Shown here one piece after another: positions 23,107-35,227 of a stretch of DNA of 64,000 nucleotides. Under the pieces are notes generated by a model. That model worked only from the letters and a program-made list of their open reading frames with translations, made no database searches and was not told where the DNA came from. The stretch comes from Asterochloris sp. CNOR1. Its lineage: Eukaryota > Chlorophyta > Trebouxiophyceae > Trebouxiales > Trebouxiaceae. Within the stretch, counting starts at the first letter, position 1, and each line of letters opens with the position of its first letter. The translations under genes were made by a program, and so were the position numbers. Location: assembly GCA_963969365.1 (NCBI GenBank), contig OZ017747.1:3410001-3474000 (forward strand), given 5' to 3'.

Positions 23107-23463
23107 CTGCAGGGGAGCAGCCATTTCCAGGGACTGCAATAAATGCTCTGACACCATGGGGAAATGTTGGCATTGGCAAAGCGACGCCTCGCGGTATGCG
23201 CATCTTGATTGTTGTGTAGCAGCTGACTATTGTGTTCACTGTTTCACAGGTGGCAAGCAGCTGACTAGCGCTGGGTGTGTGGATGCGCACGCCACAGGCG
23301 TGCCAGAGAATCGCCGGACTGCACAGCCAGGCTGCCCAGCATGGAACATTCTGGATGGCAAGCAAGCTGTGCATGCTGTGGCCCATTCAGTGTGTGCCAA
23401 GGGGAGCAGCAGGCCTGAGGGGGCATGGATGATTGTGACAGTGGCATGCAGCAGGCGCATCTG

Positions 23464-26400
23464 GTCCTGACAATCCCTCGTGCCTTGCCGGTCCACTGGC
23501 CAGCGTCAGGCGCGACGACTCAAGAATTGCCTCCCGCAGCACCTCTGGGGCTGCTTTCTCCAGGTTGGGACCCCACAAATGAGGCGCTGCAGCAGGGCAA
23601 TGGTGCAAGCCATGAGAAGCCAGTGCGCTGACCTGAGGTGAGGCCGCTGGTGCGGCGCTGCAGCTGGACTGCCAGAACAGCACAAGAGGCAAGTGCACAC
23701 GCAAGCTGCCCACTCTGGGCCCCCTGAGTTGGGCTCTGCAGCAGGGTGAGGTGCAGGAGTAAGCAGCTGTTTAGATGCAAACAGAGCCCCCGTCGGTGAG
23801 ATGCTGGTGAGATGCTGCAGCAGGGCGGGAGCAGACAACAAGTGACGCAGGTGAGCCAAGTGGCTTTGCTGTGGGGCCCCCACAGGTGCAGCGCCTGCAG
23901 CAGGGCACGGGTGAACGTCATCCTCTGCTTGGTGTGCAGTGTTGAAGCTGGGCCTGCATCACCGGGGCCTGTTTGAGGGGAAGAATGAACAGCATGAAAG
24001 CGGTTGAGCAAGCGGGCTGCCTGGTCCAGGTGAAGTCCAGGTGGGCTGTGCAGCAGGGTGAGGGCACACAACAGTGGCGGCCAGACATAGGTTGCAAGCT
24101 GCCACTGGCGGTGCACATGGGGTGTGCAAACCCGGGGGTCCTGTATGGGGGGTGAGGTTTGGGAGCTGCGCAGCTGGTGCTCAGGCCTCACACCTCAGAG
24201 AAGTGAGCCCCTTGCATCCCTCTGGGAGCCTTGCAGGTCTGAAATCTGACGAGAGGGCTTCAAACAGCGCACCAGGCCCTCAGCACCTAGACTGATCACC
24301 ACCACCCAAACACGCCTTGGCATTCAAGCAGTGCATCCCTCAATCCACTGGCAGGCACAGGGCCACAGGCTGACGCACCCACAGGGCGCCTCTGGCCGTC
24401 ATCTGCCTCCCGCAGCCCGTCCACTATGGCGCAGCCAAAATCTGTCAGCTCAAAGTTGATGTCCTCCACATGGACCACTTTGGCAGGAATGTCGGCCAGC
24501 ACATTGGGCATCTTGAGGTCCAGGTGGGCAATTCCGGCGTTGTGAAGGGCTGCAACAGCCTGCACATGGAGCGGCTGGTGGTGCCAGCTGGAGAAGCCGA
24601 CTGGGGGCCATGGCATGATTCCTGTTATAGCCCACCGCACACAGCATGTGCAGACACAAGGCAGGCAGAGATTTACTCCCAAACCAGCACGCTGCGGAGA
24701 CTGAAGCACCAGAAGCGCACAGGGGCCCTAGCACATGCCATCAGCTTGCCCAGCAGCAAGGACTGTCCAGAGGCTCTCTGCATGGCGCCCCTGAGGCAAC
24801 GAGGGCCGCCTGCGCTGCAGGGTGGAGTGCAGGGGCCAGCACTCATCTGCATTCCTGATGCAAATCATGGGGGCCCACAAGTTGCAAGCGTCCTGCTGTA
24901 GCGCAAACCAAGCAAACTGCCACTCTAACCTACGTGCTGTGCACGTGCTTGGTGACAAGGAGGTACGTATGGTGCGCCAGCAGGTTTAGGGATTGGTGCA
25001 GGAGCACACCTCAATCAGCTGGCAGCAGGCGCGCTCCCGCAGGGCCAGCTCCTTCTTTGGGTGCAGCCACATTCGCCCTGATGGCCTCCACCACCCTTGC
25101 GCCCTCTCCAACACAGAGGGCTTGCGCCCTGGCGCTGCAAGAGGCCACCACAGGGTGCGCAGCAGGTCAAAGGCATCTCCTGCGGTCCACAGCCTCCTGC
25201 AGGCATGAGAGCAGGACACAGTCAACTGCAGGATGTTTTGCTGATGCAGCAGCGTCAAGGAGTGCGCAGGGAGTGCTGTGCAGCTGGCATGGAATGCAAA
25301 GGATCATGGAACCAAGACACAGCTGGACTGAGGTTGCTCTGCACAGGTAGATGCGTGAAGAAGGGAACGCATTCACGACAATGATGCACCGTTCAGGGTG
25401 CACTTCAAGGGCGTGGCTTGCTCAGAAGCTTGCGAAAATTGCCAGGCACAGGCACAAACTATCCAGGAGTGAACATCAGGATCAGGTGGGGCAGGCAGCA
25501 GTTGCCAGCTCCGCTGTCTCCCACTGCTACCCCAGCTGCTGCAAGACATACATTGCTTTGCAGGTGGCCTGAAGCCGCACTCTTGGTGCGCCCTTTTGCA
25601 GATGAAGCACAGCCCCAAACCAGGCATGGCCAGGAGATGCGGCATTCAGCTCAGCACACAGCTGCCTCTGCCTTTCAGGTGACCGCTGATCAAGCCAGGC
25701 GCTTGCTGATGCTTATTTGTACTGCCCTAACAGGCAGCGCCCTGCTGCCTGCAGGGCTGCACACCTGAACAGAAGCATGCCATGGCCATGGCGTCTGCCG
25801 GGGAAGCCAAAGGCTTCATACACTTGCGTGGAAGATTCGACTCTGTGGGTGGTGTACTCCTGCCCCTACGCGCCGTGAGGCAGCACGACAAACGCTGCAA
25901 TGTGGGGTACAGAGTGCGGCACACCCCTGCTCTGCGCTGCCGCCAAGGCATGCAACTCATTGGCCATCATTGGCACCAGGGAGGGATCTGCCTTGGAGAT
26001 CTTGGCAGCCAGGTCCCAGTGAAGATCAAGGTGGTGGCGGGCCCTGCAGTCAGGCTTGAGGCAATGTTAAAGTGGCATTTTGCTGACCAGGGAAGGGCAG
26101 GGAGAGATCACTTAGTCTGTGCTGCATCTGAAGGGAAGCTGCACTGTGCAAACATGCCTTGTAGCTGTTATGTGCTGGCACTTCCTCGACTGGTGGAGCG
26201 GAGCGTGGGTATCAGGCAACAAAAGTGTTGCTGGCCCTTGTATGCCTGCTCACAAGGCATCCTGTACGCAGGCGCACTGAGCCTTCATCTGCTGCAGACA
26301 ACAAGGTTGTCAGCATTGCAGTCAAAGATAGAGTGCAGGCCCCCCTGCATGCTGCCTTGACTTGCTGCATGAGATGAACAGCACATGCTGCGCAGATGCC

Positions 26401-27097
26401 CCCTGTGCAACAGAAGCAATGGGGCTTCACAGACAGCCGGGCTACTGCTGCAGCAGGACGTATGACGCCACACCCAACCCATCGCTGCATGCCTGCGCAC
26501 ACAACAAGGAGCACAAGCCTACCCCATGACAATGCAAGACGCTCCCGCCCCAACGAGGTCACATGTGTCAATGTGGTAGTGGCCCACATGCACGGCAAGG
26601 TCCAGCCGGTCCAGGTGGTCGGCGAAGTCCTCCAGAGAGGCAGATGCCGCCGATGCAGGCAGGATGTCAGGCAGCCTGGCAGGCTCAAAGGAGCCGTGGG
26701 CGCGGTCCAGGCTCTTGTTGGCCTGCAGAGTGAAGGCACTGCAGCTGGGTCTGGCAGGGCAGCAGGTCACTGACGCAGCCATGCAGGTGCTAGCGCTCTT
26801 TCCACAGGCAGTTGCAGTTGCAGCAGCCCGGTCATCTTGTCCAGACAAGGACATGCATGCAACTTGAACTGTGACACAGGCAGCTTTCAGGCTGGCACTG
26901 TAACTGTAACGCCAGGAGAGCTGGGCATCGCGCCTAGCACAAGCAGGCTCCTCCAAAAGCACTGGCCACAGCCACTGCAGCTGTAGTGCCACAGTGCAGC
27001 ACTTGGCAGGGGCCCACCACAGGCAGATTCTAAGCTTAGAAAGACTACTGTATGCCACAGCAACGCCAGCACATGCAGCATGGACAGTCAGGCGCAT
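23464..27097 (-). CDS. Protein kinase domain (possibly the second domain of a tandem-kinase gene)
   Basis: Ser/Thr-type kinase fold spread over several exons. Near 26.53 kb: DLVGAGASCIVMG, a glycine-rich loop. Near 26.0 kb: AAKISKADPSLVPMMANELH, a plausible helix-C exon. Near 25.1 kb: a hinge-like GDAFDLLR and RERACCQLIE. At 24559-24390: AVAALHNAGIAHLDLKMPNV (catalytic loop HxDLKxxN) and ELTDFGCAIVDG (DFG). Near 23.56 kb: LEKAAPEVLREAILE, the APE motif. The catalytic Asp, Asn and DFG Asp are all there, so it may be active. The C-lobe after APE and the stop codon are not resolved. Exon joins between these islands are inferred. The substrate is unknown. Confidence 0.65.
23560..24070 (-). repeat. 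Four ghost copies of the APE-exon start in a kinase intron
   Basis: The real exon follows CCCTGCTGCAG at about 23597 on the minus strand and encodes the GPNLEKAAPEVLRE region. CCCTGCTGCAG or a one-base variant recurs at about 23745, 23823, 23907 and 24056. Each is followed by decayed sequence echoing the exon (LHLWGPHSKA, PTQGAQSGQL, LHLDQAARLLNRF). Spacing varies from about 80 to 150 bp. Confidence 0.65.
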
Positions 27098-27354
27098 GAC
27101 GGCAGCTGCATCAGCTGTCTAGACAGCGCAGCAGTGCAGCAAAGGTTTGCAGGCGATGTGACAGCACAGCTGATCGGTCAGCATGAGCTGGCCTCTGCAG
27201 CAGTCAGGCTAGGCTTTAAGGCTGCCAGTTCGAGTGGCAAGCAATGCTGACCTTGACCAAGCGCCTCTCCTCTTCGACCATGCCCGTACGGGCTCCATGT
27301 CTTCCCTGTTCAATGGCATCTCCAGGTAGACACCCTACACACCATGGAGACAGA

Positions 27355-27510
27355 GGCAGAGTGAGCGCCCTGAGGAAGGTGGTGCTTAGACCCTGCACAT
27401 CTGCAGGCATAGGGAGTCTCTTGGTTGCTCTGAGGAGCTTGTGCTTGCCCCAGACCCTGCACATTGGCAGGCAGTGGGAAGCTCCCTGGGTAGTCTGAAG
27501 AGCACAACGC
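27355..27510 (-). repeat. Two-copy tandem repeat in the kinase gene
   Basis: On the plus strand GACCCTGCACAT plus GCAGGCA, GGGA and GTCT(C/G) blocks occur at about 27390 and 27462, a period of about 75 bp. Confidence 0.6.
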
Positions 27511-27683
27511 TTTTCCAGGCCCAGCACATCATGGTCCTGCATGCTTTGAGGGCATTTGTGTTGGCCGTTTACAATGTGTGCAGATGGACACATGAATGGC
27601 ATGCTGCTTGTCAACAAGACTAGGCAACAGCCTCATGAGGCAAGCATTGCCACTGCCTGCAGGACCAGGTTGCAGCAGCTACC

Positions 27684-30600
27684 CTACATCCACACCACAA
27701 GGTTTTGCACAGCGGTTGCAGGGCTGACACAAAGCAGCAGCTCTGCACGCACCTCGATGCGCCGCTGACGCTCTTCCTGGTAGGAGTGAACTCCTGCTCG
27801 GCTGACAGGCTGCCGAGTTGCCGGCAAGGCGCTCGTGCCACCAAGGTTTCCCGCGGCCCCGCCAGGCTGCTCGTGGGCTGCCTGCACTGGCTGCTGCCCT
27901 GCCTGCACTGGCTGCTGCCCTGCCTGGCCCACAGCTGCAGGCCTGCCAGCAGCTGCTGTGCGGGGCTGCCCAAGGCCGCTGAGCCCCATGTAGGGCTGGT
28001 CCAGGCCGGTGGCGGCCAGGTCAGGACGCCCCAGCCTGCCGGCAGCCACCAGGCTGAGGCCGGCCAGGACCACCCTGGGCACTGCCACCAGCTCAGAGGC
28101 CCAGGCTGGGCAGGCCTGCCCATCCCCTGCCGCTCCCGTACCTTCAAACTGCTGCCCATGCGTCTGAGCCTGCTCGCCCAAGCCAGCTGTGACACCAGCT
28201 GAAGGGTGTGCTGGCAGCAAGGCTGCGCTCACAGTACTGTCTGCATGTGCACCTTGCTCCAGAGGGGCGTGGCCACCAGCCTGCCTGCCGTCGCCCTCTA
28301 GCGCAGACGCCCCGCTGACTGCGAGCTGTGCCGGTGCTGCAGCCGGGCGCTGCTGCAGAGCCTGCTCCACAGTCAGCCTGGGGCCATTCACAGTCAGCAA
28401 GCTGCCAATCAGGCCCACCAGATTGGCTGGGAGCAGTGCGGCCGCCGCCTTAGAGAGGCACCCCTGCGCAGCAAAGGCAGTCAACGGTGACAGGGGGAGT
28501 TTGGGCAGAGGGCAAGGCACAGTGGTGAGGCAGAGGCAACTGCTGAAGAGAGCAGGGCCACGGGAGATGGAGTGAAGGCCCAGGCGATTGCAGCGCAGAG
28601 GTCACTACTGTGGAGAGCAGTCACATGGGCTAGAGCAGTGTGTTGCAGATGCACTTCACAATTCATGCAGAATGGCATTCCCCTCACACAGGCGGCCTAC
28701 CAACTCAGCTATGCCGGCCTCTATCCAGCAGCAGCTACACAGCATCACTGCCTGCAGCACCTCAGGGCACACCAGCGGACTCACATCCACCAGGTGCTTA
28801 TGGCAGGCGAACCGCTGCCTGGACGCCAGCTCAAATGCGACGGCACCGGCGCTGAAGGCCTCCGCCTCCACCGCGCTGACGCCAGAGGCTGCGGCCTCCT
28901 GCAACATGCTGGTCTTGGGGCATGGAGCGTCCAGAAGCCTGCTCACTGATGCTCTCAACGCCTTGCGCAGCGCCTCCACCTCTGGCGCCACATACCGCTC
29001 CTGCTGGGCCCACAGGGAGACAGGCTCTGCAGGCGAGGACACAGCAGGATTGGCAAGATGAGCAAGGGTGTGTTACAGCCCACCATGCTGTCTGGGCCTC
29101 GCTGAATGCGCCTCAAGGTGGAAGGAGAGGAACCCCAGCGCTGTGGTCAGGGGCCAGGTGAAGGCAGTGAAAGCAGCCGGTGCTGCTAGCGCAGAAGCGT
29201 GTGCTCACCCGTGCTGGGCAGAGCTGTCTGGGACACGGCCAGCTTGACCTCCATTGTGCCATCTGAATTGCGCCTGCCCAGTATGGCCTGGGTGGTCAGG
29301 TTTCCCAGCACACAGCCAGCGGCATGTACTGCTGCAACAGCCTGCAGACCGAAGCGGCGCTGCTCATCACTAGTGGGTCAGAAGTCAGATCTGCTGCAGG
29401 CGCTGAGATTTGTAAGGTGGCAGGGCAGTGGGCGGCACACCATGATGTGCTGCGCTTCACAAGTTTTAGCTGCCTCGGTAGGCCTGGCGCTTGCGGATGC
29501 CAGGGTATCAGGCATGAGGTGACCATCTTTTGACCGCAACTCTTGCTGTGCTTAAGGTTATCATGCAAAGCATGCGGCTATAAAGGACAGCTGCTGTGTG
29601 ATGCCCCCAGGGTGAGGCCAGGATGCCAGAGCAGGCCAGCTTTCACCTGCAGGAATCCAAGCACCACATACTGGATTGTCGAGTCCCGCGCTGCTGGAGA
29701 TGCCTCGCGGTGCAGCTCTCCCAGGTGCCCAGACACAGACCTCAAGTCACTATCCCTGCACAGTTCACAGAACAGATTTGAATGATCTCCTTTATTCGTC
29801 CACCTCTGAAGGCCTGCTCCTGACAGAACATGCCTCCATAACTACGCCAGGCTTAGGCAAGCCATTTACAGCTGCTGTGCAAGAGGTGGCTGACTCACAC
29901 AAGCACTCTAAGAAATGCCAATGCGATAATGTGATATCAAGGTGGCCATGCCACTCAAAGGGAGGCCTCCAAACACTGCCAAACTCACCCTGGCACTGGC
30001 GCAGCAATCACCCACGCAGGGCCATCTCAGAGTCCTTGCCCAGTGGACTTCATCAATAGCATGCACTTGCCTGCCAGACTTCATGATGACGTCCAGGTTG
30101 GCCAGTTTGGCATTGGCCACCCTGTGGGCTACTGCCCTGCGTAGTGCTATGCGCTCAAAAGTCCAGCTGGTGGAGCGTGTGATGGCAACAGGCTCAGTAG
30201 GAATGATGAACCTGTACAGCGCACACAGCTTTGGAGCACTAGCAAGCTGCTCCATTGCATTCCTGATAGAGTACATGGCAATGTTCTGAAATGAATGCTT
30301 CTGGGCCAGGAAAGGAATGCTGGTCAGGCCGTGAGCAGTGCAGTCGCTGGCGCGCCCACCTGTGCCTCCATGCCTGCTGGGCCAATGCACGTAGCCATGG
30401 GGCTGCAGGTGGGCTTTCAGGGAGGGTCATTGGCAGCACAATCGTTCTCATTCAAAGCAGGTGTGTCGAGACCCCATCAGCATGTCGGCATCGCATGCTG
30501 CGGATGTCAGGGTGACCTAGGATTCTGGAGACAGCTTCTGAGTCCCGGACACAGCAGAGGTAGCCAATCGGCAGGGCAATGCTGCAATGAATACAGGCCT

Positions 30601-31269
30601 ACCAGCAGTAGCCCTTTCAAGAGATGCAGTCAAGTTGACCCAGCATTCATGCAGCTCGGTCATGTGAAAGTTTGCAAGCTCCATCAGCCAGGCACCCAGC
30701 ATTTGATTCGTCATCGCAGACAGCAGCCAGTCCGATGCCGCACTTATGAGGAGCTGCTTGAGGTGTGGATCTGACCGGCACAGGTGGTGCAGATATGCTC
30801 CCCTCCTGGCATACGCCAGGTTCCTCCCCTTGATGCACTGCAGAAAGCCAGGAAGGACACGCTGCATCCCCCAAGCGGTCAGCTGAATGGCAGAGCAGGC
30901 AGGCGGGGTATTCTGGAGGATGCAGAGCGCATGCTGCTGTGCTGCCAGCAGATGCACCCCTCTGCCTTGGAACCGAGGATGGCCATGCTGGAGAATCTGC
31001 TGCAGCAGAACAGGTGTGCTGTGATGCTGCAGCAGGAGACACCGTGGCTGCACGTTGACAATGCGTTCATCCATCAGCTGCAGCCCAGCGTCTTGTGCTG
31101 CAGGGGCAGGGAGCGCGAGGTGCCACAGCTCGTCATTGCTGCTCTGAGGTCCACCCGCCTCAGACACTGTGTCCATGTCTGCGACCCACAGGACGCACAG
31201 GATGCCGTGCACTGTGTAGAGGTGGGAAGTGCCCTGGGAGTGCCGCAACCGCCGCAGGGAAGGACCCAC
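27684..31269 (-). CDS. Degenerate kinase (pseudokinase) region with long N-terminal extension and proline/alanine-rich linker
   Basis: The longest clean open stretch (31269-30517, about 250 codons) starts MGPSLRRLRHSQGTSHLYTV and matches nothing I know. A second exon lies near 30.3-30.06 kb (KHSFQNIAMYSIRNAMEQLA). Kinase-like segments follow. At 29.35-29.2 kb, AVAAVHAAGCVLGNLTTQAI aligns with the neighbour's AVAALHNAGIAHLDLKMPNV but has lost the HxD. At 29.0-28.7 kb, QERYVAPEVEAL (APE) is followed by EAFSAGAVAFELASRQRF (helix F). A Gln/Pro/Ala-rich linker (28.5-27.75 kb) ends in HSYQEERQRRIEV. The segments are on the same strand as the intact kinase domain and lead into it without a clear stop or new start. 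A single gene of pseudokinase plus kinase is my preferred reading. Two adjacent paralogues are the alternative. Confidence 0.5.
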
Positions 31270-31293
31270 TGAGTTCTGCTACTGCCTGGCTGC

Positions 31294-31502
31294 AGTTGGG
31301 CCTGGCTGCTCTGCGCAAGGCAGGCAGACAGGCCAGCATGCGGCGCTTTGTGACAGACTGCATCGAGCAGGTGCCCTCATTGTCCTTCCCCATCAGGCAG
31401 CTGGCCGTGCATCGTTTTAATGTCAGTCATGAGCAGTTACAATTCAACAAGCGGCATGTGCACTTCCTGACCAGCACTGATGATGAGGATGATGAGGAGT
31501 GA
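31294..31502 (+). CDS. Short unidentified C-terminal exon
   Basis: After an acceptor CTGCAG at 31293 the plus strand encodes LGLAALRKAGRQASMRRFVT and on to HVHFLTSTDDEDDEE with a stop at 31500-31502. Composition and the acidic tail look like a real C-terminus. I could not find convincing upstream exons, and the region just upstream is better explained by the minus-strand gene. It may be the end of a small gene starting near 31.2 kb. Confidence 0.35.
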
Positions 31503-31643
31503 TCTGCACAGCAGATGAATCAACCGAATCAAGATGTCTGAATCGCAACAAGACTTGACCTGCCAACAATACTCTTCAAGCAGCAGATGACCGGGTCCAG
31601 TCCTGATCGATGATCTGCCCGGCCCTCCACCACATGCTCTCAG

Positions 31644-33112
31644 ATGGCAGATGGAGGCTTCAGATTCAATTTTGGATCAGCTGTTGAGGATGATGTCCAG
31701 CACATTGCAGTTCCACAGCAGGCAACTACTGTGGCAGCGGAAGAAGTCTTCCTCAATGGGCAGGTGCAATGCTTACGGCATGTGCTGATCTTTGGCGCAC
31801 TTAATGCCTCTTCTGGCGGCGCAGCAATGGCGTGCTCCTGACCTGCAGGTGAGTCCTGCTGGCGATCGAGACAGCGTTGATATTGGGGACGGGCTCCACC
31901 TGCTGAAGGTGCTGCCTGTCTGGCTGTGTTCAATAGTCCTGCGCCAAACATTTTGAGACTCAGCAGCACCACCCTAGCAGGGTTGTGTTGAAGGTGGTAC
32001 TGCAGAAGAGCTCGGCGCCCAGGACAGTGACCTGGTGCCAGGCCAATACGAAGGTAGGATTCTCCAGCTGGTACAAAAAGTTGTGCATGGCGTGTTAGCA
32101 ATCCCTCACTCCGCCTCCACCGCAGGCGGCTTCAAGCTGTGGGAGTGTGCAGTGGACCTGTGCCGCTGTCTGTGCCAGGAGTGGGACATTGCCAGCACCC
32201 TGCTGACCCACAAGACAGACCCCTGCCCTGCGCTGGTGGGCAAGCGGGTGCTGGAGTTGGGCTGCGGTCACGGCCTGCCTGGCATCATTCCCCTGCTGGC
32301 TGGTGCCCAAGTGCACTTTCAGGTGAGAGGCTTGATCAGCTGTGTGCACGGCACTGCTCCTTGGCTTCAGCTGCATGCAAATGGCTGCATGCTGGCCACT
32401 GCCCCTATGCAACTGTGGGTGAGAGGTGCATGCAGGTGTAGATGGCATGAACATGAGGTGCTGCTTGCTTGTGGTGCAGCACAGCTGTTTCACCCCCACC
32501 GCTGCCAGTAGGAAAATGTGTTTGCTGTGTGCAGGACTATAACAGGCAGGTGCTGGTGGAGCTGACAGGCCCCAACGTAGCAGCCAACAGGCAGAAGCTG
32601 CCACCCTCGCGAAGGGCTGCCTCAGCACGCTACTTTGCCGGCGACTGGCAGGCCCTTGGCAGGCTGCTCAGCAGGGAGGGGCTGGGTGGCAGTTACGACA
32701 TCATCCTGGCCTCAGAGTGCATCTACAATGAGTCCACCCAGAGGGAGCTGCTGGAATGCATCAAGCAGGTAGGCTCTGCCTGTGCCGTTGAGCAATACAA
32801 TGTGGGGTTCCTTTGCATAGAGCGCCGAAATTGATGCTGCCATAGTTGCCCACAAGCGTGTCCTCCTTCAGCAGCAGCTGACAGACGGCCCACACTGTGC
32901 AGAGCATCAAGCCACCCTCAGGCTGTGCATACATTGCAGCCAAGACGTACTACTTTGGCGTGGGTGGAGGCACCTCGACTTTCAAGCAGCTGCTCAAGCA
33001 GGAGGGCATGCTGGAGGCGAAGGTCGTTGCCATGTTCGATGACGGCAAGGGCAACAAACGAGAAATCCTGAAGCTCACATTCCCTGAGCTTCTGACGCCT
33101 TACTTCCTTTGA
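31644..33112 (+). CDS. Protein-histidine N-methyltransferase, METTL18/HPM1 family
   Basis: Seven-beta-strand SAM methyltransferase; the family methylates a histidine of ribosomal protein uL3. Start ATG 31644 gives MADGGFRFNFGSAVEDD, like the FxFNF start of METTL18. Exons: 31644-31770; about 31850-31910; about 32005-32055 (SDLVPGQYEG, family signature); 32126-32322 (GGFKLWECAVDL; SAM motif VLELGCGHGLPGIIPLLAGA; VHFQ); 32535-32767 (DYNRQVLVELTGPNV; FAGDW; YDIILASECIYN); and the last exon to 33112 with AAKTYYFGVGGGTSTF, the family's C-terminal motif, ending PYFL. All core motifs are intact. The 3' end is 13 nt from that of the convergent dehydrogenase gene. Confidence 0.9.
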
Positions 33113-33125
33113 CAGCTGGCTGCGT

Positions 33126-35227
33126 TCAAAGCTCTGGCCTTCCTTTGTAAACGTGCTGAAAGATGCTGCCAAAGTCCAGGCCACCATCGTCTATCCGCTC
33201 ATACAGCTCTTTGGCCCGCTCAGTCATGGGTGCTTGCACACCTGCAAACTCTGCTGATGCCTGTGCCAGGGCAAGGTCCTTCACCATGAGGCTGGCTGCA
33301 AATCCTTCCTTGTACTCCTTGGAGGCAGGGGTGCCATTGATCACACCCTGCAGACACGCGGAGGACAGAGGTAGAGAGCCAGCTTCCTTCCACTACCACA
33401 GAGCATGTGTGTGTGCTACAAACTGCAACATCTGCCGTCAGGGAGCTCATGAACCAACCCCGTGAGGCATTTTCTCAGCAGCTGACAGCGCTGAGACAGT
33501 GCAGGGCAGCAAGACAGGTGCCACTGTCTCCTGAGGGCAGCAGGGCAGCCCAGCTGTCCTGCTGACACAGAGCCTCGAGTCCTACAGCAAATCTTGCAGT
33601 TGTGTGGCGCACCGGGCAGGGATTGTAGACGTCAGAGCTCCAACACCGGGCGCTGCTCGTATTGAAGATGCGGGACAGCGTCTTGGCATCAATGCCCAGT
33701 CGCTGGCCCAGCGACAGCCCCTCTGCAACTGCCGCCATGCTGATGCCCAGCACCAGATTATTGCACACCTACTGTAGAAGGGTGAAGAGACGTGCTCAGT
33801 CAGATGGGCTGCTCTGGCCGCAGCAGGCAGAGTCCTGCCCACCACAGAAGGCGCCTACGCCAGGTGTGCTGCCTTGTTTCAATGCACAGCGCTGCCTGCA
33901 CAGGAGAGCCCCAAAGATGACTTCACCCGGGCCAGCAGGGTCTGGCCAGCATGCTCTTACTTTGGCTGCAGCACCTGCACCGGAGTCCCCACAGTGGACG
34001 ACTTCTCTGCCCATGGCCAGCAGGAAGGGCTCAGCTGCCCGCACAGCAGCCTTGTCCCCACCGCACTGCAGTGTTGACAGGCTGTGAGCAGTAGGGCTGG
34101 CCTGGCAGGGGACAGCAGCTCAGGCAGTGCATACTGCAACGACAGGCTGCTTGCTTGGTGTCTGCTTGTCAGACAGTGCCGATTCAAAATTCTGCATTCA
34201 CCATGAAGGTCAGTGTTCCTGCGGCTGCCCCAGTAATGCCTCCAGAGACTGGGGCATCCACCATGCTGGAATGGGCCACGCTGCACTCTGGGAACGGGCG
34301 GCTTGATTTGTGCAGCCGCACGGACTGCACTGCTGCCGCCACCTGCCTTGCTGAAGGCGGGTCAATGGTGGAGCAGTCGATCAGCAAGGAGGGCCCGACA
34401 CCCTCTGCACGTGACATTGTGCAGACTTAGAGAGCCCTGTAGGGAGGTGTGGCTGGAGCAAGCAGGCAGGCACAGCCTGAAGATCACCTGATGGCGCCAG
34501 AATGCCGCTGCTGCCAAGATACACCCTTCGGACATCATCGACAGTGCGAAGCATGGTGACCACAACGTCAACACCTGCAGCCAGAGGGAGCAGCACTGAC
34601 ACAACACAACGGCCAAGGCTGCATTGCACTCCTTGAGAGCGGTGTGACAATCAGCACATTGGGCATTGCCAGATAAGGATATTATGCTCAATGAGGCGTT
34701 CATTGCAAAGCAGCAGCATTGCCAGGGCAGCTTGGGCAAGGCAGAGCGTATTCTGCACAGCGACCATGTGCAGGGTGATGAGAACTTCTTCATCTGTCTC
34801 CAGGGAGCAGCAACAAGGTAAGGCAGCGCAGCCAAGGGCAAATCTTCCTTGCACAGCCCAGGTGCACAGCTTAAGCTGCATCATTCACCTTCTGTGCTGG
34901 CTACATCCTCAGGGCTGGAGGCAATCTCTGCATCATGGGCTTCGCAGAGCCGCTCCATGGCTCCAATGCTGGAGTCATAAACAACCAGCTGGTGTCCAGC
35001 TGAGATGAGGTTGGCTGCCATACGACTGCCCATCTGTCCAAGACCAATAAAGCCAACCTGATGATGACAGGACAAGTCAGTGCTGTGCGTGCCAAGGCAC
35101 AAGAATGCCTAGATCACCTCACCTTGCCTGATTCCTGCTTTGGAGCGCTGCTGCTCATGCTCATGCTCATGCTCATGCTCACTCTCAGTTGAGGTCCCAG
35201 CCGACTGAAGAGGCTCAATCTGTTCAT
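33126..35227 (-). CDS. HIBADH: 3-hydroxyisobutyrate dehydrogenase, mitochondrial
   Basis: NAD-dependent enzyme of valine breakdown. Start ATG at 35227 opens a mitochondrial-type presequence, [16 protein letters not shown], followed by an (SM)n run encoded by a hexanucleotide repeat. Next: [20 protein letters not shown] (NAD-binding, exon ending near 34.9 kb); [20 protein letters not shown] (34.55 kb); [20 protein letters not shown] and [19 protein letters not shown] (34.4-34.2 kb, substrate-binding DxxxSGG); [17 protein letters not shown] (33.97 kb, catalytic Lys region); [20 protein letters not shown] (33.75 kb); [20 protein letters not shown] (33.34 kb), to KGRPEL and a stop at 33126. All catalytic elements are present. 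Confidence 0.92.
35155..35185. repeat. Hexanucleotide microsatellite in the HIBADH presequence
   Basis: TGCTCA is repeated about five times in tandem (imperfect last unit) and is translated on the minus strand as Ser-Met repeats. It lies between the presequence and the mature enzyme. Confidence 0.85.

Noticed and set aside
23130-23240. Possible upstream LeuRS exon (TTIKM on the minus strand)
   Set aside because: It resembles the TIKKVTED context of LeuRS, but no usable donor follows and the preceding residues do not match.
30784-31272. Plus-strand 162-codon frame overlapping the pseudokinase gene start
   Set aside because: The minus-strand frame is longer and continuous and leads into kinase-like exons.
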